Shown: one piece after another, positions 45,491 through 57,360 of the stretch
How positions within the stretch are numbered: the first letter of the stretch is position 1
Layout of the letters: every line of letters starts with the position of its first letter
NCBI GenBank assembly: GCA_039707465.1
Contig: CM077644.1
Span: 200,543,962 to 200,607,961, forward strand
Length of the DNA stretch: 64,000 nt
Source of the DNA: Rhabdophis nuchalis
Taxonomy: Eukaryota > Chordata > Lepidosauria > Squamata > Natricidae
Direction of reading: 5' to 3'
Translations under genes and position numbers: made by a program
The notes under the pieces: model-generated
The model's input: the letters and a program-made list of their open reading frames with translations, nothing else
Database searches by the model: none
Told to the model about the DNA's origin: nothing

Positions 45491-45841
45491 CAGGGGTCCC
45501 CAACCTTTTTGGCACCAGGGACCGGTTTCATGTTAAAAAAATTCCGCGGACTGGTGGCCATGGCTCAGCCGGCGTAGAGGGGAAGCGGGGGGAGGGGGAA
45601 CAGGTGGCGCATGCGCTCACGTGGGTGTGAGTCAGCTCACTCGCCCCTCTCGGGCCCCCAACGGTGTGAGCGGCTGTGCCTGTGCTCTCCCGCCCCCGAC
45701 ACGTGCTCTGCCCAGGGGGCTGCCCCCTCCTCCCTCCTCCTCCTCTTCGGCCCCTTCTAAGAGTTGCGCCGCTCACTGTGGCCCGGTTACTATCAAGCCA
45801 CGGACCGGCACCGGTCCACGGCCAGGGGTTGGGGACCCCTG
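45491..45841. mobile_element. hAT-type element (CAGGGGTCCCCAACC ends), complete, GC-rich interior
   Basis: It begins CAGGGGTCCCCAACC and ends GGTTGGGGACCCCTG, perfect 15-bp inverted repeats. Identical 8-bp duplications ctttaaag lie at 45483-45490 and 45842-45849. It has GGCACCAGGGACCGGTTTCA on the left and GGACCGGCACCGGTCCACGG on the right. The interior is a 200-bp GC-rich block with CpGs, in strong contrast to its AT-rich surroundings. Frames on both strands are proline- and arginine-rich by composition only. Confidence 0.95.
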
Positions 45842-46081
45842 CTTTAAAGAGAAAGGAAGGGACTTTTTAAAAACAAAGAAAAATATCTTGTGTACTTTCT
45901 CAAATAAAACTAGAGCCCTGCATGACTGTTTCCTTTCTATATTACTTGGACACATCAGGTGATGTTCTCACACAGACAGTGCTATAGTATTTGTAATCAA
46001 ATGGAAAAGCTTTAAGTGCCTGCCTTTTGTTTTTCCATTTAAGATGAAAACTAAAATCCCTGTGGTCTTTAGAATACAGGG

Positions 46082-46605
46082 CCGTGATGGTGAACCTATG
46101 GCATGTATGCCGGAAGTGGCATTCAGAACCATCCCTCCAGGAACATGAGCCATCGCCTGTTGCTCTTCTGGGTTCCGGTGTGCCGGCCAGGTGGTCTTCA
46201 CACGTTGTGGGAGCTCTTGAAACTGGAAGAGCAGCCGCCCAATGCGTATGTGTGTGTTGGGAAGATGATCTTTCAGTTTTCAATGTGCACATACAGCCCG
46301 GTCACCTGGTCTTCCAAGTTCTGGCATGCATTCACGTGTGAAGACCAGCTGGCCAGTGCACATGTGCTTGCTGGAAACCAGAAGATCACCTTTCTGGCAC
46401 GGGCATGTATATTGGGCAGCTGCTCCTCCAATTTATGGCATGCACATGCACACTGGCCAGCTGGTCTTCATGCATGCATGCACACCAGAAACTAGAAGAC
46501 CAGGTGACCAGTGCACATGTGCGCACTGGAAACCAGAAGAGCAGCGGCCCAGCGTGTGCAAGTGTACCAGGCAGCTGCTCTTCTGCTTTTCTTACTCCCT
46601 TGGGA
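46082..46605. mobile_element. hAT-type element (GTGATGGCGAACC family), right end lost
   Basis: The left end is CCGTGATGGTGAACCTATGG with GCCGGAAGTGGCATTCAG. The interior repeats CTGGAAACCAGAAGA, GACCAGCTGGCCAGTGCACA and the inverses, as in 23217-23739. The right terminal repeat was not found, so the end is approximate and no target duplication can be given. The open frames here (up to 130 codons) are artefacts of the modules. Confidence 0.8.
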
Positions 46606-47257
46606 ACGTGCTAAGAAGAGAGGACAATCTTTTTCAAAAGTGTTAAATAAAATTAACTCTGGAGAAGAATTCAAAATTTGGCTGAAGAGCATATATTAAT
46701 TGTAAAAAGTTAAAATTACAATGAATGAGACACTAATTTTTTCAGCCTCCAGAAGGCAAGGACATTCGGTCTTCTCTTGACTATGTGTACTTTCCGTGGA
46801 GGTCAAGGCCAAAAAGACAAAAAAAAAATTAAAATAAACAGATAAACAGTAGAAAAATTCAAGAACACACAATGAAATGTTATATAGATTATATTCTATT
46901 AGCAACCATGACACCATAAAGTCCCATGTAGTAGTTGATGAAACTAATCAAAGATATTAATTGCTTTTATGGATACAAAATTTACAAAAAGGAAACAAAG
47001 ATAGCACAAAGTAGTTACTGTAACTTCCAAGGGAAAAATTATGGAAAAAATAGATTTGCTGTTAAATAATAAAATATCCAATGAGATATCCAGAACTTTA
47101 CTTCATAAGTGTATCTTAGGAGTACAGTAAAGACATATTTTTTAATGTTCCAGAAGAACCTCAAGAGCAGGTTATCAAGCCTACTTAACTGGAGCCTTGT
47201 TTAGATGACTCCATAACTGAGATGGATTTACTTTCTCTTTCTGCTTGGGGTTTGTAT
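46606..47257. other. unique DNA
   Basis: Nothing recognised. Confidence 0.4.
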
Positions 47258-47499
47258 CTGGGGTGGCATACACTTACCTTCCCTACTGATTTGCAAATGG
47301 GAGTGAGCGTGTGCATGGGCTTCGCTTCACTCACACGTGCCACCTTGGTGCATGTGCAGATCCCTCCGCACATGTGCTTTTGGTGAAAAAAAGGGCTTAA
47401 ATGGGATGCCATAGGGCGTGGTATGGCTGGGCTGAGCCACTCGTGATTTCCGCTACTGGTTCAGGCGATCCAGTCCAAACTGGTGGAATACCACCTCTG
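47258..47499. mobile_element. hAT-type MITE
   Basis: The left end is CTGGGGTGGCATACAC and the right end ATACCACCTCTG, imperfectly inverted. Flanks gtttgtat and atttgaat share 6 of 8 bases. The right part has CCGCTACTGGTTCAGGCGATC and CAGTCCAAACTGGTGG, as in the fragments near 6300 and 24950. Confidence 0.6.
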
Positions 47500-47544
47500 A
47501 TTTGAATATTTTTTTTTTTAATCATTTCCATTTTAATGCTAGTT

Positions 47545-47690
47545 TTCCATTTTTAAACTTTTGTTTTTAAATATGTATTATTTTTATTGGCTATTGTATG
47601 CCACTCAGTGTCACATCTCATAAGAGGGTGGGAGAAGTTATATAAATTAAATCAATAAAATGTTAAAATAATTATAATAAATTACAGAAA
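47545..47690 (+). mobile_element. retroposon 3' end (LINE or SINE)
   Basis: TATTGGCTATTGTATGCCACT then GTCACATCTCATAAGAGGGTG then TATATAAATTAAATCAATAAA has the layout of a CR1/L2-type or SINE 3' end. Family not resolved. Confidence 0.4.
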
Positions 47691-48258
47691 GAAATTAAAC
47701 AAAAGTTTGAAAGGTAGAAAAACCTAAAACCTCCTAGCTGAGATTTATAGCAATAATAAAAATAAATGTATTTCCTAAGCTAAATGCATTTCAGATTGCA
47801 TCAGTTTAAACCCCAGATAAAAAAAGGTACAGATTTGCCTCAATAAAAATATTTTGGAAAAATGGTTTGAGGATTATAAATCTGACAAGCTATTTCTTTA
47901 GTTCGGCTGCATTTTGCCTTTTGCCAGCAACAGAAAAGAGCTTCTGTATCTTTGATACTCATTGAATAATTAGATCAACATGTCATACCTCCCATATGAA
48001 ACAGTGTTTGCATAGGAATGGGAAAATTAGCTTCTGGACAGATTACATTCAAACTGGGTGATATTGGAGAAGGCAGAAAATTTTATTCCTACTAGTTGGA
48101 CAATATCAAATAATGCACCTAATTTCATAAACACAGGGAAATATATTCTGTGACCTTTGTTTTAGCTTCACAGTTCAATTTTATTCCTTAAATCCAAAAA
48201 ATGTTGTGTAAAGAGAAGAATCAATTGCAAAATTTCTAAAAAAAAATGCTCTGTAGGC
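47691..48258. other. unique AT-rich DNA
   Basis: Nothing recognised. Confidence 0.4.
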
Positions 48259-48447
48259 CAAGGGGTCCCCAATCCACAGGCCATGAACCGTCTGTGGTTC
48301 TGTCTGTGGCCTCTTAGGAACAGGGCTGCATAGTGGGAGGTGAACTGTGGCTAAGCAAGCAAAACAGAAACCATCCCCCTCCCCTGTCTGTGGAAAAAAT
48401 GTCTTCATAAAAGTGGTCCCTGATGCCAAAAGGATTTGGGACCACTG
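48259..48447. mobile_element. hAT-type element related to 45491-45841
   Basis: It runs from CAAGGGGTCCCCAATCC to GGATTTGGGACCACTG. Flanks ctgtaggc and ttgtaggc share 7 of 8 bases. The interior has GGCCATGAACCGTCTGTGG, GGCCTCTTAGGAACAGGGC and CCGTCTGTGG-type hAT wording with GTCCCTGATGCCAAAAGGAT at the right. More diverged than the 45491 copy. Confidence 0.85.
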
Positions 48448-48509
48448 TTGTAGGCAACATCTTAGTTTAACTTTGTATTGATGCTGAGGCTTTGGTCTTC
48501 TCTTCACTG

Positions 48510-48740
48510 GTCTAAGAACCAGTGGTGTCAGAGTGGTTAGAAAGCAGTACTGCAGGCTACTTCTGCTGACTGCCACCTGCCAGCAGGTCAGCAGTTTGAT
48601 TCTCACCAGCTCAAGACTGACTCACCATTCCATTCTTCCAAGGTCAGTAAAATGAGGACGCAGAGTGTTGGAGGCCATAGGCTGGCTCTATAAACCACTT
48701 AGAAAGGGCTGTAAAGCACTGTGAGGTGGTATTTTTTAGC
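48510..48740 (+). mobile_element. tRNA-derived SINE (same family as 8252-8478), full length
   Basis: The head is GTGGTGTCAGAGTGGTTAGAA with B box CAGTTTGATTCTCACC. The body is CTCAAGACTGACTCACCATTC, TCAGTAAAATGAGGACGCAG. The end is AACCACTTAGAAAGGGCTGT and GTGAGGTGGTATTT. Confidence 0.88.
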
Positions 48741-48865
48741 TTGCTTTTTTTTAAATGCCAAGCATCTTATATGTAGGTTTCACCATTGGTATATCTTATA
48801 GTAGCAAATACATTTATTCAGCAAAGAAAATTGTTCCATTTTCAAATCAATCACATGGCAGAATA

Positions 48866-49040
48866 ATGCAATCATAGACTTGGAATGGACAATTTAAATC
48901 ACTGAAAATATTCCCAACAGATGGCTGTCCAGTTTCTGCCTGAACATATTCAGTAAAGGTCACTGCATAATTGGTTCTAATCTAAAATCCCTAGCATTCT
49001 GCTTTCTTAAATGTTCAGAGCATTATTCCATATATCACAT
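48866..49040 (-). mobile_element. old CR1 3' UTR fragment
   Basis: CAATCATAGACTTGGAATGG, GATGGCTGTCCAGTTTCTGC and CCATATATCACATGTA follow the antisense CR1 3' UTR pattern of 15379 and 53633, but divergence is high. Confidence 0.45.
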
Positions 49041-49639
49041 GTACATCCCTAATGTAAGCCAAACCTTTTGCATGAGGCAGATTCTACAAAAAACAAAATT
49101 AGATTTGTGTCCCACTGGGAATATAGATTTCCTGAAAGACCTGCATGAGGCTGATATTCCTCCCCAAATTAGAAGAAATAGGCTGAGCCAAGGAAATGTC
49201 TAGTCCCTTTGGTCACAACAGCAAAAGTGACCACTGAGGGAAGGAGTGGTCTGGAGAGGCAGACTAAAACTAAGCTTGTTGGAGCCCAACAGATTGCTAT
49301 ACTGTGACATAGAGTGGCCACAAGTTCTGCCACATAGGATGGAAAACATTGCATTTATGCTGGAAACACTTCATCCCAATTTCAATCAATCTTAGCAATG
49401 CATTAGCAATGAAAGGGAAGCGCCTCTCTGCAGACATGTTTTTGGTAAGTTGTTAGTGAAGTATGTTTATTTTCTCACCAACCAGGACATACAGATCAAA
49501 CTTTTATTTCAATTTCTTAATCATCTCTTCGCCTGCCTTTCTTTGCATAAGCTTAAAACAATTTTTCGAAATCTCAAAATGTAGGGTAGTATCAAATTGC
49601 ATTTGCCTTTTAGTAATGTCACACATGATTAATATTTAA
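49041..49639. other. unique DNA
   Basis: Nothing recognised. Confidence 0.4.
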
Positions 49640-50205
49640 CTTGGTGATCAGCAATCTTTCTAAGATTCATATTTATTATTACCAAGTCAGGTGTTCTTTA
49701 TCTCATGCAATTCTCAATTTTTCCTAAGTTTTATTTTATCTACATTAAATTTAATTATCTTATTTTCAGCCCATTGCTAAGCCATGAAGATCATTTTGAT
49801 TTCATCTTCTAGGATATGAGCCAGTTTTGTCTCATCTGCAGACTAATGAAAATGTAAAAAGCACTGAGCCAGGGATCAAACTGTATGCCACATTGCTTTA
49901 TAACTTAGTACAATATAATGAGAAACAATTGATGAAAGCAATTTAAGTATCATTTTCACCCTACCTTTTGATCCATTTAGTAGACATGTCATCCAGTCCA
50001 AACTGGAAAGGGATGCTTAAACTAATAACAGTGTCATAGTGTACTTTGCCAAATATTGGTTGAAGTTGATGCATTATGTCTACAGCATGCCAATAATCTA
50101 TGAAAGAAATTGTGATAAAATGATCCAAGATAATAGGACAATACTTGCAAAAGACTCCTGAGAACACTGTGGACAGCCAAGAAAACATACAACTGGATCA
50201 TCAAA
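49640..50205 (-). mobile_element. old CR1 3' UTR, part 1
   Basis: In antisense: CAGCCCATTGCTAAGCCATG, ATCTTCTAGGATATGAGCCAG, TTGTCTCATCTGCAGACTAAT, GCACTGAGCCAGGGATCAAAC, then AGTGTACTTTGCCAAATATTG. This is the order of phrases in reptile CR1 3' UTRs (compare TTTGGTATCATCTGCAAA and GGTACTTTATCGAA types). Part 2 follows after an inserted LINE end. Confidence 0.5.
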
Positions 50206-50261
50206 TGAGCAGTCTCAAATTATCCTATTTTTGGCCAGATTACATAAAGAACTAGCTCTGT

Positions 50262-50543
50262 AGAGAAGCTCTAATGCTGAGAAAGGTGAAAAGAGAAGAT
50301 GGGGATGAGTAGCAATCATGGTCATGTCAAGTCACATGACAGTGCGACGAGCAGCTACATGAATTCAAATAAATGAATAAATAATTGTAAGCAAGCAAGT
50401 CACATGAATGGATGGATTGACTTCGTTACAATGGTGATGAGTGTATCAATGGAACAGGGTTAGGGATAGACTGTCGTTTAGAATATTGGTTTACTGCTTG
50501 TGGTTACTAAGAATCAACAGTGACTTGATGGCATATATTAATC
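50262..50543 (+). mobile_element. RTE/Bov-B-like LINE 3' end, inserted in the old CR1
   Basis: GAGAAAGGTGAAAAGAGAAG, GGATGGATTGACTTCGTTACA, GATGAGTGTATCAATGG, AGGGTTAGGGATAGACTGTCG, TACTAAGAATCAACAGTGAC, TTGATGGCATAT, then an ATCAATCAATCA tail. It is the sense counterpart of the fragment at 20125-20545. Confidence 0.65.
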
Positions 50544-50870
50544 AATCAATAACTTATTCTTGCTGAATCCATACTGACTACAGTATCGTTTTATGGTGCT
50601 AAAATGATCAGTGATTTTACAATCCATTAATCACCAAATATTTAAATCAAATTGATGCACTATACTTTCCTTTAAAAACCAGTTCTTTTACCCTCTGCCT
50701 TTTTTCTGGTTTTTCACCAATAGTCTAGTATTTTTAAATAAAGCATTAAACTTTTGGTGAAACCATCACTTAGTTTCTTTAGAAGCACAGAATGCAGTTT
50801 ATCTGACAGTAGAAAATGAAGCCCGTTCCATGTAAATTGATACATTCTGACTATGTTTTATCAATGTCAA
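50544..50870 (-). mobile_element. old CR1 3' UTR, part 2
   Basis: TTCTTGCTGAATCCATACTG, ACTACAGTATCG, TTTACAATCCATTAATCACC, CTTTAGAAGCACAGAATGCAG, TTATCTGACAG follow the next phrases of the same CR1 3' UTR, so the RTE-like piece split one older copy. Confidence 0.5.
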
Positions 50871-52140
50871 GCTTCAATCCTGCTGTTTTTATCAGCTCTT
50901 CACAAATGCCATATTCTCTCTAGAGAACCTGAAGCCAAAACCGGAACTGATTTTTCTTTAATTTCTTTACATTTTCTTTTGAACAGGGATAAATCAGTTC
51001 TTTTTATTCTTAGTCTATTTCCCCAAACTCAGTTTATACTGGATTTTAGTTTTTCATCTCAATAAATATATTCCCATATCATAATAGATTGCTTTTATTA
51101 GTTCCTCTACTTATTTTTTAACCAAGCTGTTTTCTATACAGTTGGCTATTTATTTCCCAAATTGTGAACATTTATAAACAAAGGAGGTCTTGGATTTTAT
51201 GAGTTAAAAGGTTTTTTTAAAAAAAAATTCCCCAGAGAATGAGTTAATAGACCCTCCCCAGTTTTTTTTAAAGCACATTTTTTAATGTGAGATCACTATT
51301 TCCAGTTTTCAATCTCAAATCGCCACAGAATTCAGTTTAAATGCCTCCTAATCAAATATGTCAAGCTTCAAACATAAAAATCTTATGTGGTTCAGCCTAC
51401 CATGTGTCAACAATCTAATTTTCCATCTAGATCACTCTGGTCACAGTTTCAGGACAAAATGTTTCGTGATAACATAATGGTGTAGCCATTCATTGACTTA
51501 CAATACTCTGTATCTGTTCTTTCATGAACAGATTTCATGAGGTAACTTCTGTAGTCTTCAGAACCTTGAGCTTACTTTCTAGATTTATCACAATATGTTT
51601 GTAGCTGTCCAGTGAAGTGCATCTATATGTATATTTATTATCAGCAATGGATGAATATCATTTACCCAATGGAATCTTGAAAGCTTTTGACACATGTATG
51701 ATCTTTGCTCAAAAACCACACTTCAGGAGTCAATGGATTTAGTCAACGCATTAATTCCTCATAGGAATAAATTACCAAACTCCTGAACTTTTCTCTTTAT
51801 CTTTTTTCAACATGTAGTATTTAAGGATTCACTGTCTTGTCAATTATTGCAGGTTATGATTGGGTTGTTTCTTGTTTTATACCAGCCTAAGTTTTTTTTA
51901 AACTTATTTTTAAGCTAATTAGTAATCAGACAAGTTCATAGTAGGAGTAATGTTACCTTAGATATTTAAAGTTAAGTAATTTAAGGTTAATACCTTCATC
52001 TTAAATTGAGTTTGATAAGCAATTAGCAATCAAGGCAAGTTTTTTTTCCAATACTTTGAACTTATTAGCTTCCACGTTATTTCAATTTCACACTAATTTC
52101 AATTCCTGCAAGTTTTTCAAAGTAATCACGCATATAGAGT
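50871..52140. other. unique DNA
   Basis: Part may still be ancient CR1, but I cannot support it. No gene recognised. Confidence 0.35.
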
Positions 52141-52245
52141 CATTTCTGTTTTGGCCCTGCCGGATTCATCTTTGGAGGAGGAGGAAGAGGAAGAAGAGCC
52201 AGGGGCTTCAGAGAATAATTCTGAAGGGGATACTTCTGTGTATAG

Positions 52246-52345
52246 CAGGGGTTCCCAAACTTGGCAACTTTAAGACTTGTGGGAGTCTTAAATTCTGGGA
52301 GTTGAAGTCCACAAGTCTTAAAGTTGCCAAGTTTGGGAACCCCTG
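52246..52345. mobile_element. hAT-type palindromic MITE, complete
   Basis: 100 bp from CAGGGGTTCCCAAACTTGGC to GCCAAGTTTGGGAACCCCTG, perfectly inverted over 20 bases and nearly so to the centre. Flanks gtgtatag and gtctatag share 7 of 8 bases. Same family as 7923-8036 and 36997-37131. Confidence 0.92.
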
Positions 52346-52439
52346 GTCTATAGTGAAGCCAATATCTTCACTCTGCTCAAGGGAAATCATTACAGTTGCT
52401 ATCTTTGGTTATAGGTAACAAAGGAATGTTTCTTTCAAA

Positions 52440-52880
52440 AAGTTTTCCCTATCTCTGGACTGTGACAGCCATCAGCTTGCTGTCTTGCTGGATTGTAGCC
52501 AGCAGTGACTGAACAGAAAATGTCAGTAATCAAGATGGGACATCACCCAATCTGACTGGCTCAGGGAGGCTCTTGGCTTGTGTGAAAGTTCTTCTAAATC
52601 CAGCCACTATCTCTGAATCCAGGGACAGTTGCAGATCAAAAAGCACTCCCAAACTGCAGATCTGCTTTTTTATATCAGCAGTGTAATCTAATTCAAGGCA
52701 GGCTATATTTCAATCCATGACTCGAGTATCATGGTAATCAAGAACAAGTCTAGATTTAATTTCAGCTGATTTTTCTCTTACCCAGCCTATTCAAATTCAA
52801 ACAATATACAAGCCCTCAAATTGTTTGTTTGAAGTGGAATGGCAAAGAGTAACTGAGGTAAATGTCATCAGTATAATAGA
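52440..52880 (-). mobile_element. CR1/L2-group LINE, reverse-transcriptase fragment
   Basis: The minus strand from 52664 to 52551 is 38 codons in one frame beginning QICSLGVLFDLQLSLDSE and ending SLPEPVR. This matches the LGVLLDSPLSM block after the RT palm in the copy at 31103-32158 but belongs to a different, more diverged family. Upstream, near 52880-52850, YYTDDIYLSYS may be a worn YADD block. Between these, frames are broken. The fragment is inactive. Confidence 0.65.
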
Positions 52881-53047
52881 ATATTATTTCAAAACAGGCT
52901 GCTCATTACAAATCTCCATCAGTTTATGATTTTTTTTACCTTGCAGAAAATGAGGAAATGCCGAAAAGAATGTGGATTTCTCGGTCCTCTCTGAACTTGG
53001 TTGTTTGCTTGCAAATGGTTCATTACTGAGTTAGTTATGTAAAGGGG
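52881..53047. other. unique DNA
   Basis: Short spacer, nothing recognised. Confidence 0.4.
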
Positions 53048-53388
53048 GCATGATGGCACAGTGGTTAAAGGCACTGAGCTTGTCAACAGGAAGGCTGACA
53101 GCCCAGGTTTGAGACCCGAGAGCCTTGCGATGGGGTGAGCTCTCATTACTTTCCCCAGCTTTCACCAACTAAGCAGTTTGAAAGCATGCAAACATGAGTA
53201 GCTAAATAGGTGCCACTTCAGTGGGAAGGTAACAGTGTCCCATGCACTTGAGCACATAATGATGCTGGCCCCATGACCACAGAAGTGTCTTTGAACAATG
53301 CTGGCTGCCTCAGATAAGAAATGAAGATGGGCACTGCCCCCTAGAGTCAGACTCAACTAGACAGGGAAAACCTTTACCTTGATCTTCT
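53048..53388 (+). mobile_element. tRNA-derived squamate SINE (ACCTTTACCTTTA-tail family), full length
   Basis: Head GATGGCACAGTGGTTAAAGG, B box CCAGGTTTGAGACCC, body GCCACTTCAGTGGGAAGGTAA, CCCCATGACCACAGAAGTGTC, GGGCACTGCCCCCTAGAGTC, and tail GGGAAAACCTTTACCTTGATC. It aligns with 41205-41549 over its full length. Confidence 0.9.
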
Positions 53389-53632
53389 ATGTAAAGAGAC
53401 CATTCAGTGCATGCACATTTTCCTATCTGGAAATCAGGTAAAAGTCATTCCTAAACACACAACAATAATAACCTCATGTTACATTGCCAATATAAGGAAA
53501 CCAATTTTTTCCTTCTGTTTATAGCAGAACCTTTTTCAGGGAATGGTCTATATAGTGTTGAGAAATATCTTAATTTTAACACTTGCTGCCTTTAATTCAT
53601 TACATATCTTATCAACAGGAAGATGTGAGATT

Positions 53633-53790
53633 TCGATCATAGAGTTGGAAGGGGCCTTGAAAATTCTATGCCAATTCCCTGCCTAGGGAGTTCTCATGCC
53701 ATTCTGGACATGCCCTGAAAAAGGTTTATATTTTTCTCTTTTCTTGAAAACCTTTAGTAATGGAAGTCCCACAGGAGTGCAACACTTACA
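53633..53790 (-). mobile_element. CR1 LINE 3' UTR fragment
   Basis: Antisense CR1 wording: GATCATAGAGTTGGAAGGGGC, CTATGCCAATTCCCTGCCTAG, CTTGAAAACCTTTAGTAATG. Same family type as 15379-15870 and better preserved at the tail end. Confidence 0.75.
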
Positions 53791-56700
53791 GAATGTTTAT
53801 GTTCCTCCAGATTGCACACATTTTACATATGGTGGGTGGGGACATCCAGAATTTAAGGGCAAAAAGGTTTATTTTAGAGACAACTTAAGGACAAAAAAGG
53901 TTATTTTAGAGACATTTAAGGCTCAATACATCCTTAAAAGACTGAGCTTCCACACCTATTCACTCCTGTGGATTTTGGGCTCTTCTCATTTTGGAATGTG
54001 GCCCTTGACATGTCAACATCAAGCCTGATCTTTACATCAACAAAAATTATGTACTTTTGAGTGAGATTAGGGTTCAAGTAAGAAACGTTTCAGTGACATA
54101 TGCCCCTTTCCTCCTCTCTGCTGCCCTGAAAGATACAATCCATATATTTTCTGTCTTCCCATCCTAAAGCCATTCCATAATACAATATATATATTAGTTT
54201 GCATAATAATATTTTCCCTTTAACCTAATGTTGTCATTTTATAATATTATGAAACTGTATGTCACCATGCATGAAAATGTCACTAAGCAACTCTTTTCAA
54301 TTAATATTTCCACTCATATTTTTACCTCATTATTTTAACCTGGGTCTAGTCACTGCTGGCTATGATCATTAAGACAAGCTGCTTCTTCATAATTAAAGTC
54401 ATGTAATGGTAACTCACACAATCTGGAATGTCAGTGTATAATGTGGTGCTCAAATCTTTCTTCCAAAATGCTTCCAACTGTCTGGGGAACTATTCTAGAT
54501 AATGGGATTCTTTTTATGCATTCTATATGCCATTCCCACCAAAAAGCAAGAAATGAGCTTCAGGGTATAATGCTGTCTATTCTGTAATCAATTTTATGAT
54601 GTTGTGTAACTCATTGAATAATATGCAAAGAAGTTTTATATGTCAGGTTTAAGCTTCTTTGCAGTTTTTCTTGGAATAACTACAAGAGTTTGAAATATGT
54701 AGGAAACTGACAAGACTATCAGCAATAGTTTTTGGTTTCTCTTTCTGCTTCGACATGCCAGAAATAACTATATTGTTGGTACATAGTTGAAAAGTTATAC
54801 AATTATATTACAATTTATTGCTTCCAAATAAGTTAAAAATCACTCCTTGGCCAATCTATCTGCAAGTTGGATGGCAAATAGCAATCAGTGTGGCAAACCT
54901 ACCCAGTAAGCAAGTTCAAACAACAGATTATTTCATTTTGTTTTGTTTTTGCATCCTGCCAAGTACAAACTAAGAAAAAAGCAACCAGTGTATTGTTCTT
55001 TGCTGAGTGTGAGGGACTCCTTGCATTTTATGACTGCAAAATATTATTGCAGTCACAATAATGACAATAACACAATATTATTGAATGAATAATAACATTG
55101 GCATTAAAAATATATATAAATATACTACTGGTCCAGATTCTACAAACCATAATTTGAAAGCTCAATGTTAATAGAGCACATGCATGTGTGATCTACATAT
55201 TGATAAAAGCAACATAAATAGTTTTTGCAGTTATACATTCTGTATCAGCAGGGCATAAGAGTATGTGCAAAGTATGAACACATGCTTCATCTCTGTAAAC
55301 CAATCTAATGTAACACCAGAAGTTATTTTTGCAATTTACAACTTACTAGCAACACCTGTTTCTGGAACAAAATAGTACATTCAAAAGAAAGGTGTGTCAA
55401 TCTGCAAAATGAAGCCGAGCAGAACACATACATGTAACCCACCAATATGAATTCTAATAGATTTGCAGTCTCACTCACTTAGTTTCAGTTAGCTATTTTA
55501 CTGAAATCATTGTCTTGAAATAGGTGGTTAAAGTCTATGTATCAGACTGGCCACAGCTTCCTTCCCAGGAAAGAACAACCTTTGACTACATAGGTGTTAG
55601 AGAAAAGATACTTTTACTAGAGATGCTGAATGTGGTGTAATGAGGCAAACGCTAAAGAAAAACCATGTGAAAATTGTATATTGAAAACAATCCCCAGTGT
55701 GCAAAACCCTCCCCCATGTGAGAGTAGTCCAATCAGGTTTTGTTCTGATGTTTTGGGAAGCCAGTTGCTAGTGAGCTTCAAAGAAAGTGAAGATTGGCAG
55801 CTGACACAATGTGTTAATAATGGATATTAGGAGATATTAGGATTGAAGACTGTTGCTTTGTTTGACACAGGTATTCCAAAAATTCGTGCTAAATTTCCTC
55901 ATATGGGATGTTTTCTAGTCCAGGGGAACAAATGTCCATTTGTTTCCAAGCAAGCATAGAAAACAGATTATGCTTATTGAAGAATACAGAACTTTGCAAC
56001 TTTCTACATGTCTACCAAAAATATTTTGTGAGTCAGAATAATTTGTGAGAAGTCCCAGATTCATTTCAGGTTTATCCTGTCTAAGAAGCTATTAATTTGC
56101 ATTTAATGGAGATGGGGCACCTGCTTCTCAATTTCTTCTTCTTAAATCAAGCATGTGTGAAATCAGCCAAATAACTCCAATTTTAAACATAAATTAACAA
56201 AATAATAAAAAGTATCCATGGTTTTACTTACTTGACAATGTGTAAATAACTTGACGGGTACCCATTTACTTAACGTTATTCATGAATGACTCCTTATGCA
56301 ATTTTGTTCCCTTGAGTTAACTTGTCCTTGTAATATTGATTTTATTTATATATAATAAACCAAATACAATGCTTTCAGACAGCATTAAAAATCTCCCAGA
56401 GAACTGCTCAAGAAATAAAATGCTTCATGTTTTAGTTCCATCTAACTTTGACTAATCTTTCTAATTCATTCTACTGGTTTTTTTACACTTAGACAAACAT
56501 CACAGTAGCCATTAAAAGCTGAGCAACTTTCTGATTTCTCTTGAAGGTAGAAGATATTTGCACTGTAGACAGAAAATAAAAGTAGAATTTGGTATTCTTA
56601 TAGTCCATTTTTAAATTTTCCTTCTCTCTACAGTTAAAGCTGAAATCACCTACGAAAACTTCAAGTTTATAGGTAACTCCAGGTAATTTCCTTTATCTGC

Positions 56701-57027
56701 TGGGCACAGTGGCAACTGGATCATAGGTTTTTTAAAAAAGAAATACCTCATTATTGTACTTGCATGCTGATTTCATCTATAAGTATTTTTGTTGTTATGC
56801 CTCATAGTAAATGAAACAGAAGCATATCTGTATATGACTAAAGTTCTTGTGTCTGTAACCCTTAATTGGGTGAAATGGTGTGTCATGGGACAAAACGTTT
56901 TCAAACAGTGTCTAAAATAAGCCAAATTATAGAATGCCAAGGCCCATTATTCTCAATGGGAATGACTTTTGGAAAGTTCTTGCTGCGCAAGCATGTCTAA
57001 ATTGCTACAGTTCAGCACCAGCGCTGT
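53791..57027. other. 3.2 kb of AT-rich DNA without recognised repeats
   Basis: No SINE, LINE or MITE signature noticed. The frame 55630-55830 (66 codons) is the only one with mixed composition, but it has no recognisable domain and no splice support. Confidence 0.4.
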
Positions 57028-57360
57028 ACGTTTGTGGTCACATGATCTGCTGTACTTTTGTGGTCAATATTACCTGACACTTTCCCAGAAATCAGTGAGG
57101 AAATCTGGGAAGGCTGCCAGGAGAAAGTCAATGGGGATCTTGTGACTGCAACTGAAGTGGGAGTGTATGATTTAGACTTGCAGCTTCCTTCCTAGGAAGC
57201 TTACAGGGGGAAAATCAATAGGGAACATTGCAGGGAAGGTTGCAAGTTTGTTGGGTAACTCATGTGCTCTTGATGTGTCCCACAAGTCAGTTATGATCAC
57301 ACAATCTTCTTTTTAAACTGTCCATGGCAGCTTCCCACAACTCAATGGAGAAGACAGCAC
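57028..57360. repeat. possible worn DNA-transposon-like repeat
   Basis: GTGGTCACATGATCTGC, GAAAGTCAATGGGGATC and CACAACTCAATGGAGAAG resemble middle parts of the snake repeat seen at 20985 and 45146, with internal near-duplication of a GGAAGC...AATCAATAGGGA phrase. Confidence 0.3.

Noticed and set aside
45528..45962. Pro/Arg-rich frames suggesting a GC-rich exon
   Set aside because: The GC-rich block is bounded exactly by 15-bp inverted repeats and an 8-bp duplication, so it is a transposon core.
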